A stretch of DNA of 64,000 nt from Bacteroides ihuae (GTDB lineage Bacteria; Bacteroidota; Bacteroidia; Bacteroidales; Bacteroidaceae): contig NZ_FNVX01000004.1 of the NCBI RefSeq assembly GCF_900104585.1, positions 620,001 through 684,000 of the forward strand, read 5' to 3'. The notes under the pieces are model-generated. The model was not told the DNA's origin, did not search any database, and saw nothing but the letters and a program-made list of their open reading frames with translations. Shown one piece after another: positions 53,171 to 62,630 of the stretch. Position 1 is the stretch's first letter. Every line of letters starts with the position of its first letter. The translations under genes were made by a program, and so were the position numbers.

Positions 53171-55459
53171 ATGGCTAAAATTACGAAAGAAGCAGCCTTG
53201 CTTTATCACTCTCAAGGCAAACCGGGGAAAATAGAAGTAGTACCGACAAAACCGTATAGTACACAAACAGATCTTTCTCTAGCCTACTCACCGGGAGTAG
53301 CCGAGCCTTGTCTCGAGATAGAAAAGAATCCGCAAGATGCGTATAAATATACAGCTAAAGGAAATCTGGTAGCAGTTATCTCCAACGGAACAGCTGTGTT
53401 AGGACTGGGCGACATTGGCGCACTCAGTGGGAAACCCGTAATGGAAGGAAAAGGATTACTCTTTAAAATCTATGCCGGCATTGATGTGTTTGATATTGAA
53501 GTGGATGAAAAAGATCCTGAAAAATTTATCGCCGCCGTAAAAGCTATTGCCCCCACTTTTGGAGGTATTAACCTCGAAGATATAAAAGCGCCTGAGTGCT
53601 TTGAAATAGAACGCCGCCTGAAAGAAGAACTGGACATTCCGGTGATGCACGATGACCAGCATGGAACAGCCATCATCTCAAGTGCGGGGTTAATCAATGC
53701 CTTGCAGGTAGCAGGAAAAAAGATAGAAGAAGTAAAAATTGTGGTAAACGGTGCCGGTGCATCAGCCGTATCGTGTACCAAACTGTATGTTTCACTGGGT
53801 GCCCGCCTAGAGAACATTGTCATGCTCGATAGCAAAGGAGTAATTGGCAAAGCACGTACCGACCTGAACGAGCAAAAACGTTATTTTGCTACGGAGCGGA
53901 CAGATATTCGCACACTGGAAGAAGCAATCAAAGGAGCAGATGTGTTTCTGGGACTCTCAAAGGGCAATGTACTGACCACCGATATGGTGAAGAGTATGGC
54001 CTCTACTCCTATTGTATTTGCCTTAGCCAATCCTGTGCCCGAAATTGCCTACGAAGATGCAATGGCTTGCCGTCCGGACGTATTGATGTCAACAGGCCGT
54101 TCCGATTATCCTAATCAAATAAATAATGTAATCGGATTCCCCTACATCTTCCGTGGAGCATTGGATACACAAGCCAGCACCATCAACGAAGAGATGAAGA
54201 TCGCCGCTGTTTATGCCATCGCCAACTTAGCCAAACAACCGGTGCCGGACGTCGTTAACGAGGTGTATCATGTGAGCAGCCTTACCTTCGGACCGGAATA
54301 TTTTATTCCGAAACCGGTAGACCCACGACTGATAACTGAAGTTTCAATGGCTGTTGCCAAAGCTGCCATGGAATCGGGCGTAGCTCGCAAGCACATCGAA
54401 GATTGGGGTGCGTACAAACTCCGCTTACTTGAACTAATGGGATACGAATCGAAACTAACCCGCCAACTTTATGAGCTGGCACGCCAAGACCCACAACGTG
54501 TCGTTTTTGCTGAGGGTGGACATCCCAACATGCTCAAAGCAGCAGTAGAAGCTAAGGCTGAAGGTATTTGCCATCCTATTCTACTGGGTAATGACGAGCG
54601 TATTCACAAACTAGCGCAAGAGCTCGATCTTAATCTGGAAGGTGTCGAAATAGTCAACCTCCGCCATGATTGCGAGACTGAACGCCGCGAACGCTACGCA
54701 CACATCCTAGCGAAAAAACGCTCAAGAGAAGGAGAGACTTACGAAGAGGCCAACGACAAGATGTTTGAACGCAACTACTTTGGTATGATGATGGTTGAGA
54801 CAGGTGATGCAGATGCTTTCATTACCGGGTTATACACAAAATATACCAGTACAATAAAGGCAGCCAAAGAAGTAATCGGCATTCGTTCCGGATACAACCA
54901 TTTCGGAACAATGCATATTGTGAACTCTAAGAAGGGTACTTATTTCTTAGCAGATACACTGATTAACAGGCATCCGGATACAGAAACTCTTACCGATGTG
55001 GCTAAATTGGCTGCTGAAACCGTTCGATTCTTCAATCACACTCCGGTAATGGCTATGCTGTCATACTCCAACTTTGGCTCTGACGAAACAGGAAGCCCAG
55101 CTAGAGTTCATGAAGCAACATCCTATATGCACGAAAACTATCCGGAACTGGCTATTGATGGTGAAATGCAAGTGAACTTTGCAATGGACCGCGAACTGCG
55201 AGATGCAAAATACCCCTTTACCCGCCTGAAAGGAAAAGATGTAAACACGCTGATTTTCCCTAATTTGAATTCAGCAAACTCCGGTTACAAGCTAATCCAG
55301 GCCATGACCCAAAGAGAATTGATCGGCCCGATTCAGATGGGATTAAATAAACCTATTCATTTTACCGACATAGAAAGCTCCGTGCGCGACATCGTGAACA
55401 TCACAGCCGTTGCCGTGATTGATGCCATTGTTGATAAGAAAAAAGCCCGTAAAGAATGA
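53171..55459 (+). CDS. maeB: NADP-dependent malic enzyme with phosphotransacetylase-like C-domain
   Basis: A 762-residue MaeB-type enzyme making pyruvate from malate. The malic N-domain (about 15-150; [20 protein letters not shown], about 38-57) and NAD(P) domain (about 160-400; [20 protein letters not shown], about 157-176; GAGASAVSC, about 195-203) are followed by a phosphotransacetylase-like domain (about 430-762), which in MaeB is regulatory (acetyl-CoA binding), not catalytic. The longer frame from 53057 is rejected because of the promoter at 53127. A small membrane protein gene overlaps its stop by an ATGA. Confidence 0.96.
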   Translation: MAKITKEAALLYHSQGKPGKIEVVPTKPYSTQTDLSLAYSPGVAEPCLEIEKNPQDAYKYTAKGNLVAVISNGTAVLGLGDIGALSGKPVMEGKGLLFKIYAGIDVFDIEVDEKDPEKFIAAVKAIAPTFGGINLEDIKAPECFEIERRLKEELDIPVMHDDQHGTAIISSAGLINALQVAGKKIEEVKIVVNGAGASAVSCTKLYVSLGARLENIVMLDSKGVIGKARTDLNEQKRYFATERTDIRTLEEAIKGADVFLGLSKGNVLTTDMVKSMASTPIVFALANPVPEIAYEDAMACRPDVLMSTGRSDYPNQINNVIGFPYIFRGALDTQASTINEEMKIAAVYAIANLAKQPVPDVVNEVYHVSSLTFGPEYFIPKPVDPRLITEVSMAVAKAAMESGVARKHIEDWGAYKLRLLELMGYESKLTRQLYELARQDPQRVVFAEGGHPNMLKAAVEAKAEGICHPILLGNDERIHKLAQELDLNLEGVEIVNLRHDCETERRERYAHILAKKRSREGETYEEANDKMFERNYFGMMMVETGDADAFITGLYTKYTSTIKAAKEVIGIRSGYNHFGTMHIVNSKKGTYFLADTLINRHPDTETLTDVAKLAAETVRFFNHTPVMAMLSYSNFGSDETGSPARVHEATSYMHENYPELAIDGEMQVNFAMDRELRDAKYPFTRLKGKDVNTLIFPNLNSANSGYKLIQAMTQRELIGPIQMGLNKPIHFTDIESSVRDIVNITAVAVIDAIVDKKKARKE

Positions 55460-55632
55460 AAAAACCTCTCTCCAAATCACAAATAATATGCGTCATCCTC
55501 CTATGGATGGCGCTTTGCTACATCGTGCTAGTCTATTCTGAACGTATTGATGGCCCGGTAATTGTAACACTAGCTGTTTCAGCTGCATTCGTATTCATAC
55601 CGGTATATAAATCTTTGAGAAAGAATAAATAG
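55456..55632 (+). CDS. small two-helix membrane protein, 58 aa
   Basis: A 58-residue frame whose ATG overlaps the malic enzyme stop (ATGA), so translation is coupled. It begins [20 protein letters not shown] and continues with CYIVLVYSERIDG, then VIVTLAVSAAFVFIPVY, and ends KSLRKNK. Two hydrophobic helices (about 8-25 and 33-50) with positive ends inside suggest both termini in the cytoplasm. No family is recognised. The coupling suggests it may tether or tune malic enzyme; that is inference. Confidence 0.7.
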   Translation: MKKPLSKSQIICVILLWMALCYIVLVYSERIDGPVIVTLAVSAAFVFIPVYKSLRKNK

Positions 55633-55704
55633 TAACTTTATATTCGTTTTTTCAGCAATAAACAGACGAATTGATATTTTATAAGGCATTCTATTTATGA
55701 TTTA

Positions 55705-55736
55705 TTTGAATTTTCTCTTTTTTATCGTTACTTTTG
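55705..55736 (+). promoter_or_regulatory. strong promoter of gdh1
   Basis: TTTG (55705-55708), 20 nt, TACTTTTG (55729-55736): a full match, 43 nt before the ATG. Confidence 0.8.
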
Positions 55737-55778
55737 CAACCGCTTTAAACTTACAACAACCAACAAAAGACAAAATTA

Positions 55779-57113
55779 ATGAATGCAGCTAAAGTGTTAG
55801 ATGCCTTGAAACACCGTTTCCCAAACGAAGCGGAGTATCATCAGGCGGTAGAAGAAGTGCTTACTACCATTGAAGAAGAGTACAATAAACATCCGGAATT
55901 TGACAAAGCCAACCTCATCGAGCGTCTATGCATACCGGACAGAGTGTATCAATTCAGAATAACGTGGGTAGACGATAAAGGCAACGTGCAAACCAATATG
56001 GGGTACCGGGTACAACATAACAATGCTATTGGCCCATACAAAGGTGGCATCCGTTTCCACAGTTCAGTGAACCTTTCCATCTTGAAGTTTTTGGCGTTTG
56101 AACAAACATTCAAAAACTCACTGACTACTCTTCCTATGGGGGGTGGCAAAGGAGGTTCGGACTTTTCACCACGTGGAAAATCAACAGCTGAAGTGATGCG
56201 CTTCGTTCAGTCGTTCATGCTGGAACTGTGGCGTCATATCGGACCGGAAACAGATGTTCCGGCAGGCGACATAGGCGTAGGAGGTCGCGAAATCGGCTTC
56301 ATGTTTGGAATGTACAAAAAGCTCACTCGCGAGTTTACCGGAACATTTACCGGCAAAGGACGTGAGTTTGGTGGTTCACTTATTCGTCCCGAAGCAACCG
56401 GATATGGAAATATCTACTTCTTGATGGAGATGTTGAAAGCCAAAGGTACCGATCTCAAAGGCAAAATCTGCTTGGTGTCAGGCTCAGGTAATGTGGCCCA
56501 ATACACAGCCGAGAAAGTGCTGGAACTTGGTGGCAAAGTAGTTACGATGTCCGATTCGGATGGATATATCTATGATCCGGATGGTATCGACAGCGAAAAG
56601 CTAAACTACATCATGGAGCTAAAGAACTTGAACCGCGGACGTATCCGTGAATATGCGGAAACGTATGGTTGTAAATACGTAGAAGGAGCCAAACCTTGGG
56701 GAGAAAAAGGCGATATCGCTCTCCCATCGGCTACACAAAATGAGCTGAATGGTGATCACGCCCGCCAATTGATAGCCAATGGCTGTATGGCAGTGAGTGA
56801 AGGAGCCAACATGCCTTCTACACCCGAAGCCATTAAAGTGTTTCAAGACGCCAAGATATTGTATGCACCCGGAAAGGCCGCTAATGCCGGTGGGGTATCA
56901 GTCTCAGGTCTAGAAATGACTCAAAATTCCATCAAACTAAGTTGGAGTGCAGAGGAAGTAGATGAGAAATTGAAAAGCATCATGGTAAGCATCCACGAAG
57001 CTTGCGTGCAATACGGAACAGAAGCAGATGGCTATGTAAATTATGTGAAGGGTGCCAACGTAGCCGGATTCATGAAAGTAGCCAAGGCAATGATGGCGCA
57101 AGGCATTTTATAA
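55779..57113 (+). CDS. gdhA: NADP-type glutamate dehydrogenase, first copy
   Basis: A 444-residue hexameric GDH that interconverts 2-oxoglutarate plus ammonia and glutamate. Substrate loops GPYKGGIRFHSSVNLSILKF (about 85-104) and LPMGGGKGGSDFSPRG (about 118-133) with the catalytic Lys, and PAGDIGVGGREIGFM (about 161-175). The dinucleotide loop is SGSGNVAQYTAEKV (about 233-246), with Ser-Asp-Ser-Asp further on, as in NADP-preferring types. The window carries a second, similar gene at 62631. Strong own promoter; terminated at 57155-57190. Confidence 0.96.
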   Translation: MNAAKVLDALKHRFPNEAEYHQAVEEVLTTIEEEYNKHPEFDKANLIERLCIPDRVYQFRITWVDDKGNVQTNMGYRVQHNNAIGPYKGGIRFHSSVNLSILKFLAFEQTFKNSLTTLPMGGGKGGSDFSPRGKSTAEVMRFVQSFMLELWRHIGPETDVPAGDIGVGGREIGFMFGMYKKLTREFTGTFTGKGREFGGSLIRPEATGYGNIYFLMEMLKAKGTDLKGKICLVSGSGNVAQYTAEKVLELGGKVVTMSDSDGYIYDPDGIDSEKLNYIMELKNLNRGRIREYAETYGCKYVEGAKPWGEKGDIALPSATQNELNGDHARQLIANGCMAVSEGANMPSTPEAIKVFQDAKILYAPGKAANAGGVSVSGLEMTQNSIKLSWSAEEVDEKLKSIMVSIHEACVQYGTEADGYVNYVKGANVAGFMKVAKAMMAQGIL

Positions 57114-57154
57114 ATAGAGTCTTATAATCAGCAAACCGATATAAGTCCATAGTT

Positions 57155-57190
57155 AGACCGACCAGCTTCTCAACAGAAGTTGGTCGGTCT
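57155..57190. terminator. bidirectional terminator between gdh1 and the PEP-synthase-like gene
   Basis: A 15-bp stem with one wobble (AGACCGACCAGCTTC), 6-nt loop, T-rich after it. Confidence 0.85.
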
Positions 57191-57197
57191 CCTTTTA

Positions 57198-60158
57198 TTA
57201 TTCTTTGGGTTTAAACACCACGCCTTTCTTCGTTCTGCCATCCATCTTTATCACCATCGGATTACTGAATCTGACATGCCGCAAGTAGTTAGTTTCGCTC
57301 ACAGCAGGTTGAGCATTAAGGAAAGTCTGATCATAGACCCCCTCATTCATGAAAGCATTAATGGTAAAATAGCCCACACCAAAGGACGTTAGGTTCTGAA
57401 AGAAGTGAGTACCCTGACTCGGATCAACCCGATAGTTCGTTAGTCCGGCCTCAACAATCACTCTCGCAGCCGAGATATGCGGCCACTTCACCGGTATGCC
57501 CAACCAAGTATCACTACTCCCCCATCGTCCCGGGCCAATAAGCACATAGTTCTTTCCCTCGTCCAAAAACTGTTTATTCAGTTTCTCTATTTCATAGGCA
57601 ATGCTCTGGTTGTTGGATGCACTATAGTTATCCGTTTTCACATAAATAACGTCATGAATATCACTCATCACACCATTCCCCAAAGAATTGTCCGAACGAA
57701 GAATCACCTGTTCATCAGCAATCTTAGCTAAATCCTCATCAAGTACCTCTTTTGCATCAACAATCGGACGGATCTGCAACAAATAAAAGGTTCCCGTGCG
57801 CCCCTCATAATCCATCGTTGCAGCAAATTCTATTTCTATCGGCCGCCGCATTTCTTGTTGCCCATATTGCAACACAAGTTGTAAGATGCGAGCCAATGGG
57901 AAGACATCATGTTGCAAAATGTTAGCAAAGGTAATCACCTTCCGCCCACCCGGATAAAGACCATCACGGATCACCTGATCCTGAGGATCGTACGTAGAAG
58001 CAATATAGCGCAACGCACCATCCTTTTCAGCTTCTTTCACCGAACACTTCAGTAGATTAAAGCCATCATCAATCGAAAACTCTTGTCCCACATTTTTTAG
58101 ATCCAAAGCATAGAAACGAGTTTGCGTCTCTCTCAGCGCTATCTCCATCTCACTGGTTTGCAACACCTGATGAGGATGATAAGGAGAAAAACGTAACGTG
58201 AGTCCGCCATCTACAATGTACTTACCTAAACCGAGAGCCAGATTCACTGTTCCCTCTTCCGCCTTTTCCTCTCCAATGGGATAATAATTGAGCGAACGAG
58301 CTACCCCCGACATGGAAGGATAATACTTGTCGCCATACTGATTGCCCACCACTTCTTGCAGAATAACAGCCATCTTCTCTTGATCAATCACATTGGATGT
58401 AGCTTGCATATACGCCTTACTATCACTGAAATAAACAGATGCATACACCCCCTTAATTGCATCCGACAGCATACGAAGCATCTCATATTTATCGTCCAGA
58501 TAAGGAATCATATAGGTATTATAAATACCAGCAAAAGGCTGATAATGAGAATCTTCCAATAAGCTAGACGAACGAATGGCAATGGGCGACTTCACCACAT
58601 CAATGAAAGTAAAGAAATCCTCCACTAAGCGATCGGGAAGTTTGGCCCTAAGGAAATATTTAAGAATCGTAGCATCATCTAAGTCAGACAAAGCAAGCTG
58701 GTACAAATTGTTTGTCTCCATAAACTCATCGAACACGTCCGTACAAAGCACTACCGTTTTAGGAATAACGACATACGCATTTTCAAACTCTTCAAACTCC
58801 GGATGATGCTTCACCATGTTATCAATAAAAGCCAGTCCACGCCCCTTGCCTCCTAATGAGCCATCGCCAATACGAGCAAAGTTAGAATATCGGTCAAAAC
58901 GGTCGCGTTTAAAGATCGCCACCACTCCCTGATTCTTCATCTTGCGATACTTCACAATCGCTTCAAAAATAATCTTCCGATGAGCATCTACATCCTGCAG
59001 ACTATTCCAGGTGATCGGTTTGAGGAACTCTGCAACCGGAAACATAGCCCGTGAATAGAGCCAGCGAGAAATATGATTGCGACTGATATGATACAAAAAA
59101 GATTCAGTCGGAACAGCAAAGATGATGTTCTGAAGTTCTTTCAAATTCTGCACACGTGCTATCTTCTCCAGTGTATCCGGATTACGAAAGATGAAATCGC
59201 CAAAGCCAAAATGATCGGAGACGATTTGCCGCAAGTCCACATCCGTCTTCTTCGAATTCTTATCAATAAAACAAGCACCATACCTAGAGGCATAGGCAGC
59301 ATTGTCTGCTTCAGAAGACTGGATAATAAGTGGCACGAACGGATCCTCTCTGCGTATCTCCGCACAGAGTTTAATACCCGCCAATGCATCTTTCTGTCCA
59401 TTATGCGGAAAACGCACATCGGTAATTACCCCAAGCACATTATTCTTATATCGATAAAATATATCTGTAGCCTCCTCATACGTTCGGGCCAAGACTATTT
59501 TAGGTCGCCCGCGCATACGCAGCGTACGCTGATGAGCATTCAACGCTTCGGTAGAGAATTCCTGACTCTGCTTCAACACAAACTTATATAGATTCGGAAG
59601 TACGGACGAATAGAATCGAATACCATCTTCGACCAACAAAATGAGCTGTACACCTACTTCGGCCACATCATGTTCCAGATTCATTTTATCTTCTATCAAC
59701 TTGATGATGGATAGCAGTAAATCGGTATTTCCCAACCAACAAAACACATAGTCGAATGCGCTAAGATCTTCATTGGCTATCCGCTTTGTGATGCCATGAC
59801 TGAAAGGAGTAAGAATGACAATCGGAATTTGTGAGTAACAGGCTTTGATGTGACGTCCGATGCCAAAACCATCATCGTCACCCGTTCCGGGCATACAGAT
59901 AACCAAATCAAACGGTATGCTTGCCAGTATGATCAGCGCCTCCTCTTCAGTCGAAACTTGCGAAAAGCGAGGTGGGTAGCGCAATGAAAGTGAGGTGTAT
60001 TCATTGAATATTTTCTCATCAATGCGTCCATCATCTTCCAACATGAACACATCATAAGGATTGGCTATAAGAAGCACATTGAAGATACGACGTGTCATCA
60101 GATTAACAAACTGCGTATCTTTAAAGTAAAGTTGGTTTAATTTTAGTTTGCTGAGCAT
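57198..60158 (-). CDS. receiver-like domains fused to a PEP/pyruvate-binding ATP-grasp domain
   Basis: A 986-residue protein, usually annotated PEP synthase. Residues about 20-330 (from the 60158 start) hold two receiver-like folds (VLLIANPYDVFMLEDDG; then LILLVEDGIRFYSS with VLGVITDVRFPHNGQ). Residues about 400-810 are the PPDK/PEPS N-terminal ATP-binding domain (GDGSLGGKGRGLAFID; AIRSSSLLEDS). The swivelling phosphohistidine motif (TxGGxxSHAA) and the C-terminal PEP/pyruvate barrel are absent, so it cannot be a complete PEP synthase. It likely binds or modifies something in response to phosphorylation or nucleotide. The frame opens at 60218, but the 60158 ATG is preferred. It lies between two glutamate dehydrogenases. 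Confidence 0.85.
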   Translation of the reverse strand: MLSKLKLNQLYFKDTQFVNLMTRRIFNVLLIANPYDVFMLEDDGRIDEKIFNEYTSLSLRYPPRFSQVSTEEEALIILASIPFDLVICMPGTGDDDGFGIGRHIKACYSQIPIVILTPFSHGITKRIANEDLSAFDYVFCWLGNTDLLLSIIKLIEDKMNLEHDVAEVGVQLILLVEDGIRFYSSVLPNLYKFVLKQSQEFSTEALNAHQRTLRMRGRPKIVLARTYEEATDIFYRYKNNVLGVITDVRFPHNGQKDALAGIKLCAEIRREDPFVPLIIQSSEADNAAYASRYGACFIDKNSKKTDVDLRQIVSDHFGFGDFIFRNPDTLEKIARVQNLKELQNIIFAVPTESFLYHISRNHISRWLYSRAMFPVAEFLKPITWNSLQDVDAHRKIIFEAIVKYRKMKNQGVVAIFKRDRFDRYSNFARIGDGSLGGKGRGLAFIDNMVKHHPEFEEFENAYVVIPKTVVLCTDVFDEFMETNNLYQLALSDLDDATILKYFLRAKLPDRLVEDFFTFIDVVKSPIAIRSSSLLEDSHYQPFAGIYNTYMIPYLDDKYEMLRMLSDAIKGVYASVYFSDSKAYMQATSNVIDQEKMAVILQEVVGNQYGDKYYPSMSGVARSLNYYPIGEEKAEEGTVNLALGLGKYIVDGGLTLRFSPYHPHQVLQTSEMEIALRETQTRFYALDLKNVGQEFSIDDGFNLLKCSVKEAEKDGALRYIASTYDPQDQVIRDGLYPGGRKVITFANILQHDVFPLARILQLVLQYGQQEMRRPIEIEFAATMDYEGRTGTFYLLQIRPIVDAKEVLDEDLAKIADEQVILRSDNSLGNGVMSDIHDVIYVKTDNYSASNNQSIAYEIEKLNKQFLDEGKNYVLIGPGRWGSSDTWLGIPVKWPHISAARVIVEAGLTNYRVDPSQGTHFFQNLTSFGVGYFTINAFMNEGVYDQTFLNAQPAVSETNYLRHVRFSNPMVIKMDGRTKKGVVFKPKE

Positions 60159-60388
60159 ATTCGATATTAATAACTTGGTTGTATACGCAAAAATCGTTTT
60201 TTTTATCGGGATAGGCAATTAATTCTTATTATTATATTCCTATATCCTCTACCGCTACCCCCCCGGCAGCTCTTTTAAAGAGGCAAGAGTCAATTCATCT
60301 GCATAATAGTTGCATATATTATAAATTATACCGAATATTGTTCTTCTATTTATTCTACAGAAACGAAAATAAATAAATATAGCAAAGA

Positions 60389-62503
60389 ATGAAAAAAGCA
60401 ACTTTATTACTAATTGGAATTATGGCGACAGCAATATCATGCGCACAGCAAAAAGTGCTAACTTACCCTAGCACCCCCAAAGTAGACACCGTGGATACAT
60501 ACTTCGGTACGAAAGTCGCAGACCCCTATCGCTGGCTCGAAAACGATACGTCTGCTGCAACCGCTGCATGGGTAAAAGCTGAAAATAAGATAACAAACAG
60601 CTACCTCGAACAAATACCTTTCCGTAAAGGATTGCTCAAACGACTGACCGAACTGGCCAACTACGAAAAGATTGGTGCACCTTTTAAGAAGCACGGGAAG
60701 TATTACTTCTACAAAAATAACGGATTACAAAACCAAAGTGTGCTGTATGTGCAAGATTCTTTAAAAGGAGAAGCTCGCGTATTTCTTGACCCCAATCAAC
60801 TATCTACCGATGGAACAGTAGCCTTGACCAGCCTGTCGTTCTCTCATGATGGTAAATATGCTGCTTACACTGTTTCTCGCAGTGGATCGGATTGGAGAGA
60901 AATCTTCGTAATGGATGCTGTTACAGGCAATCTGCTCGACGATCATATTACTTGGGCTAAATTTACGGGAGCTTCATGGAAAGGAGATGGATTCTATTAC
61001 AGTGCGTATGATGCACCGGTAAAAGGAAAAGAGTTCTCCAACGTGAATGAATTTCACAAAATATATTATCATAAACTGGGCGAATCACAAGAGAAAGACG
61101 AGTTAGTATATGAGAACAAAGCCTACCCCAAGAGATTTTACACGAGCGATGTGAGTGAAGATGAAAAAGTACTATTTATCAATGAATCGGGTGAAGGAAG
61201 AGGTAATGCTCTTTTCATGAAGAACCTGACCAAAGAGAATGCACCCATTGTACAGATGGCATCTGACTTTAACTTTGAGTATTCTCCTATAGAGGTTATC
61301 GGTGACAACATCTATCTCTATACTAATTATGGTGCACCGAAGAACAAGATTATGGTAGCCGACATCAACAATCCGGAACTGAAAAGCTGGAAAGATCTTG
61401 TACCGGAAGCCGAACAGGTATTATCAGGTGCACAAGTTATCGGTGGCAAACTCTTCTTAACGTATGATAAAGACGCATCCAACCATGCGTATGTATTCGA
61501 TTTAAACGGGAAAGAGTTGCAAGAAATTAAACTTCCTTCGCTGGGATCAGTGGGATTCAGTGGAGATAAAGACGACAAGGAATGCTTTTTCAACTTCACT
61601 TCATTCACCATTCCCGGTGCTACCTATAGATATGATGTGGATCAAAACACCTATAAGCTCTTCCGGGCACCAAATGTGAAGTTCAACTCAAGCGATTTTG
61701 TAACCGAACAAATTTTCTTCCCCAGCAAAGATGGCGTCAAAGTGCCAATGTTCCTTACTTATAAAAAAGGATTGAAAAGAGATGGCAAGAATCCTGTATT
61801 CTTATATGGTTACGGCGGCTTCAACATAAGCTTGTATCCTGCTTTCTCTACCGCTCGAATACCTTTCCTCGAAAATGGAGGAATCTATGTGCAAGTTAAC
61901 TTGCGTGGTGGAAGTGAATATGGTGAAGCATGGCACATAGCCGGAACGAAAATGCAAAAGCAAAATGTATTCAATGATTTCATTGCTGCTGCCGAATACC
62001 TGATTGATCAGAAGTATACGAATAGCAAAAAGATAGCAATTGTGGGAGGGTCAAACGGTGGACTGCTGGTAGGTGCTTGTATGACCCAACGTCCCGAACT
62101 CTTTCAAGTAGCTATTCCGCAAGTGGGAGTGATGGATATGTTGAGGTATCACAAATTTACCATTGGGTGGAACTGGGCGAGCGACTATGGAACAAGTGAA
62201 GATAGCAAAGAGATGTTTGACTACCTCAAAGGATACTCTCCGCTTCACAACTTAAAGAAAGGCACCAAATACCCCGCAACGCTTGTAACGACAGCCGATC
62301 ATGATGACCGTGTAGTACCGGCCCATTCTTTCAAATTTGCCGCTACTCTGCAAGAATGCAATGACGGTACCAATGCCACTTTAATTCGCATTGATAGCAA
62401 AGCCGGACACGGAGCCGGCAAACCGATGACTAAAGTTCTGGAAGAGCAAGCATCCATTTATGGCTTTATCATGTACAATCTCAAAATGAATCCCAAGTTC
62501 TAA
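60389..62503 (+). CDS. prolyl oligopeptidase family serine peptidase (S9A)
   Basis: A 704-residue exported peptidase cutting short peptides after proline. A signal peptide with a lipobox-like TAISC (Cys18) suggests a lipoprotein. The beta-propeller (about 80-420) starts after DPYRWLENDTSAA. The catalytic Ser is near 557 in GGSNGGLLVG, Asp near 641 in TADHDDRVVP, and His near 674 in SKAGHGAGKP. Normal length. Probably periplasmic. It stands between the PEP-synthase-like gene (divergent) and gdh2. Confidence 0.95.
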   Translation: MKKATLLLIGIMATAISCAQQKVLTYPSTPKVDTVDTYFGTKVADPYRWLENDTSAATAAWVKAENKITNSYLEQIPFRKGLLKRLTELANYEKIGAPFKKHGKYYFYKNNGLQNQSVLYVQDSLKGEARVFLDPNQLSTDGTVALTSLSFSHDGKYAAYTVSRSGSDWREIFVMDAVTGNLLDDHITWAKFTGASWKGDGFYYSAYDAPVKGKEFSNVNEFHKIYYHKLGESQEKDELVYENKAYPKRFYTSDVSEDEKVLFINESGEGRGNALFMKNLTKENAPIVQMASDFNFEYSPIEVIGDNIYLYTNYGAPKNKIMVADINNPELKSWKDLVPEAEQVLSGAQVIGGKLFLTYDKDASNHAYVFDLNGKELQEIKLPSLGSVGFSGDKDDKECFFNFTSFTIPGATYRYDVDQNTYKLFRAPNVKFNSSDFVTEQIFFPSKDGVKVPMFLTYKKGLKRDGKNPVFLYGYGGFNISLYPAFSTARIPFLENGGIYVQVNLRGGSEYGEAWHIAGTKMQKQNVFNDFIAAAEYLIDQKYTNSKKIAIVGGSNGGLLVGACMTQRPELFQVAIPQVGVMDMLRYHKFTIGWNWASDYGTSEDSKEMFDYLKGYSPLHNLKKGTKYPATLVTTADHDDRVVPAHSFKFAATLQECNDGTNATLIRIDSKAGHGAGKPMTKVLEEQASIYGFIMYNLKMNPKF

Positions 62504-62569
62504 ACTATCATTTTATCACATAAAAAGCAATATTTAACTTATAAAACAAGGTTTTAATAAAAGAATATC

Positions 62570-62577
62570 TATATTTG
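62570..62577 (+). promoter_or_regulatory. -7 box of gdh2
   Basis: TATATTTG 54 nt before the ATG; the -33 is weak, unlike that of gdh1. Confidence 0.55.
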
Positions 62578-62630
62578 TGGCATAAATAAATATCCTTTTA
62601 TTATAACCGACCTTTTAAAGATACACTATT

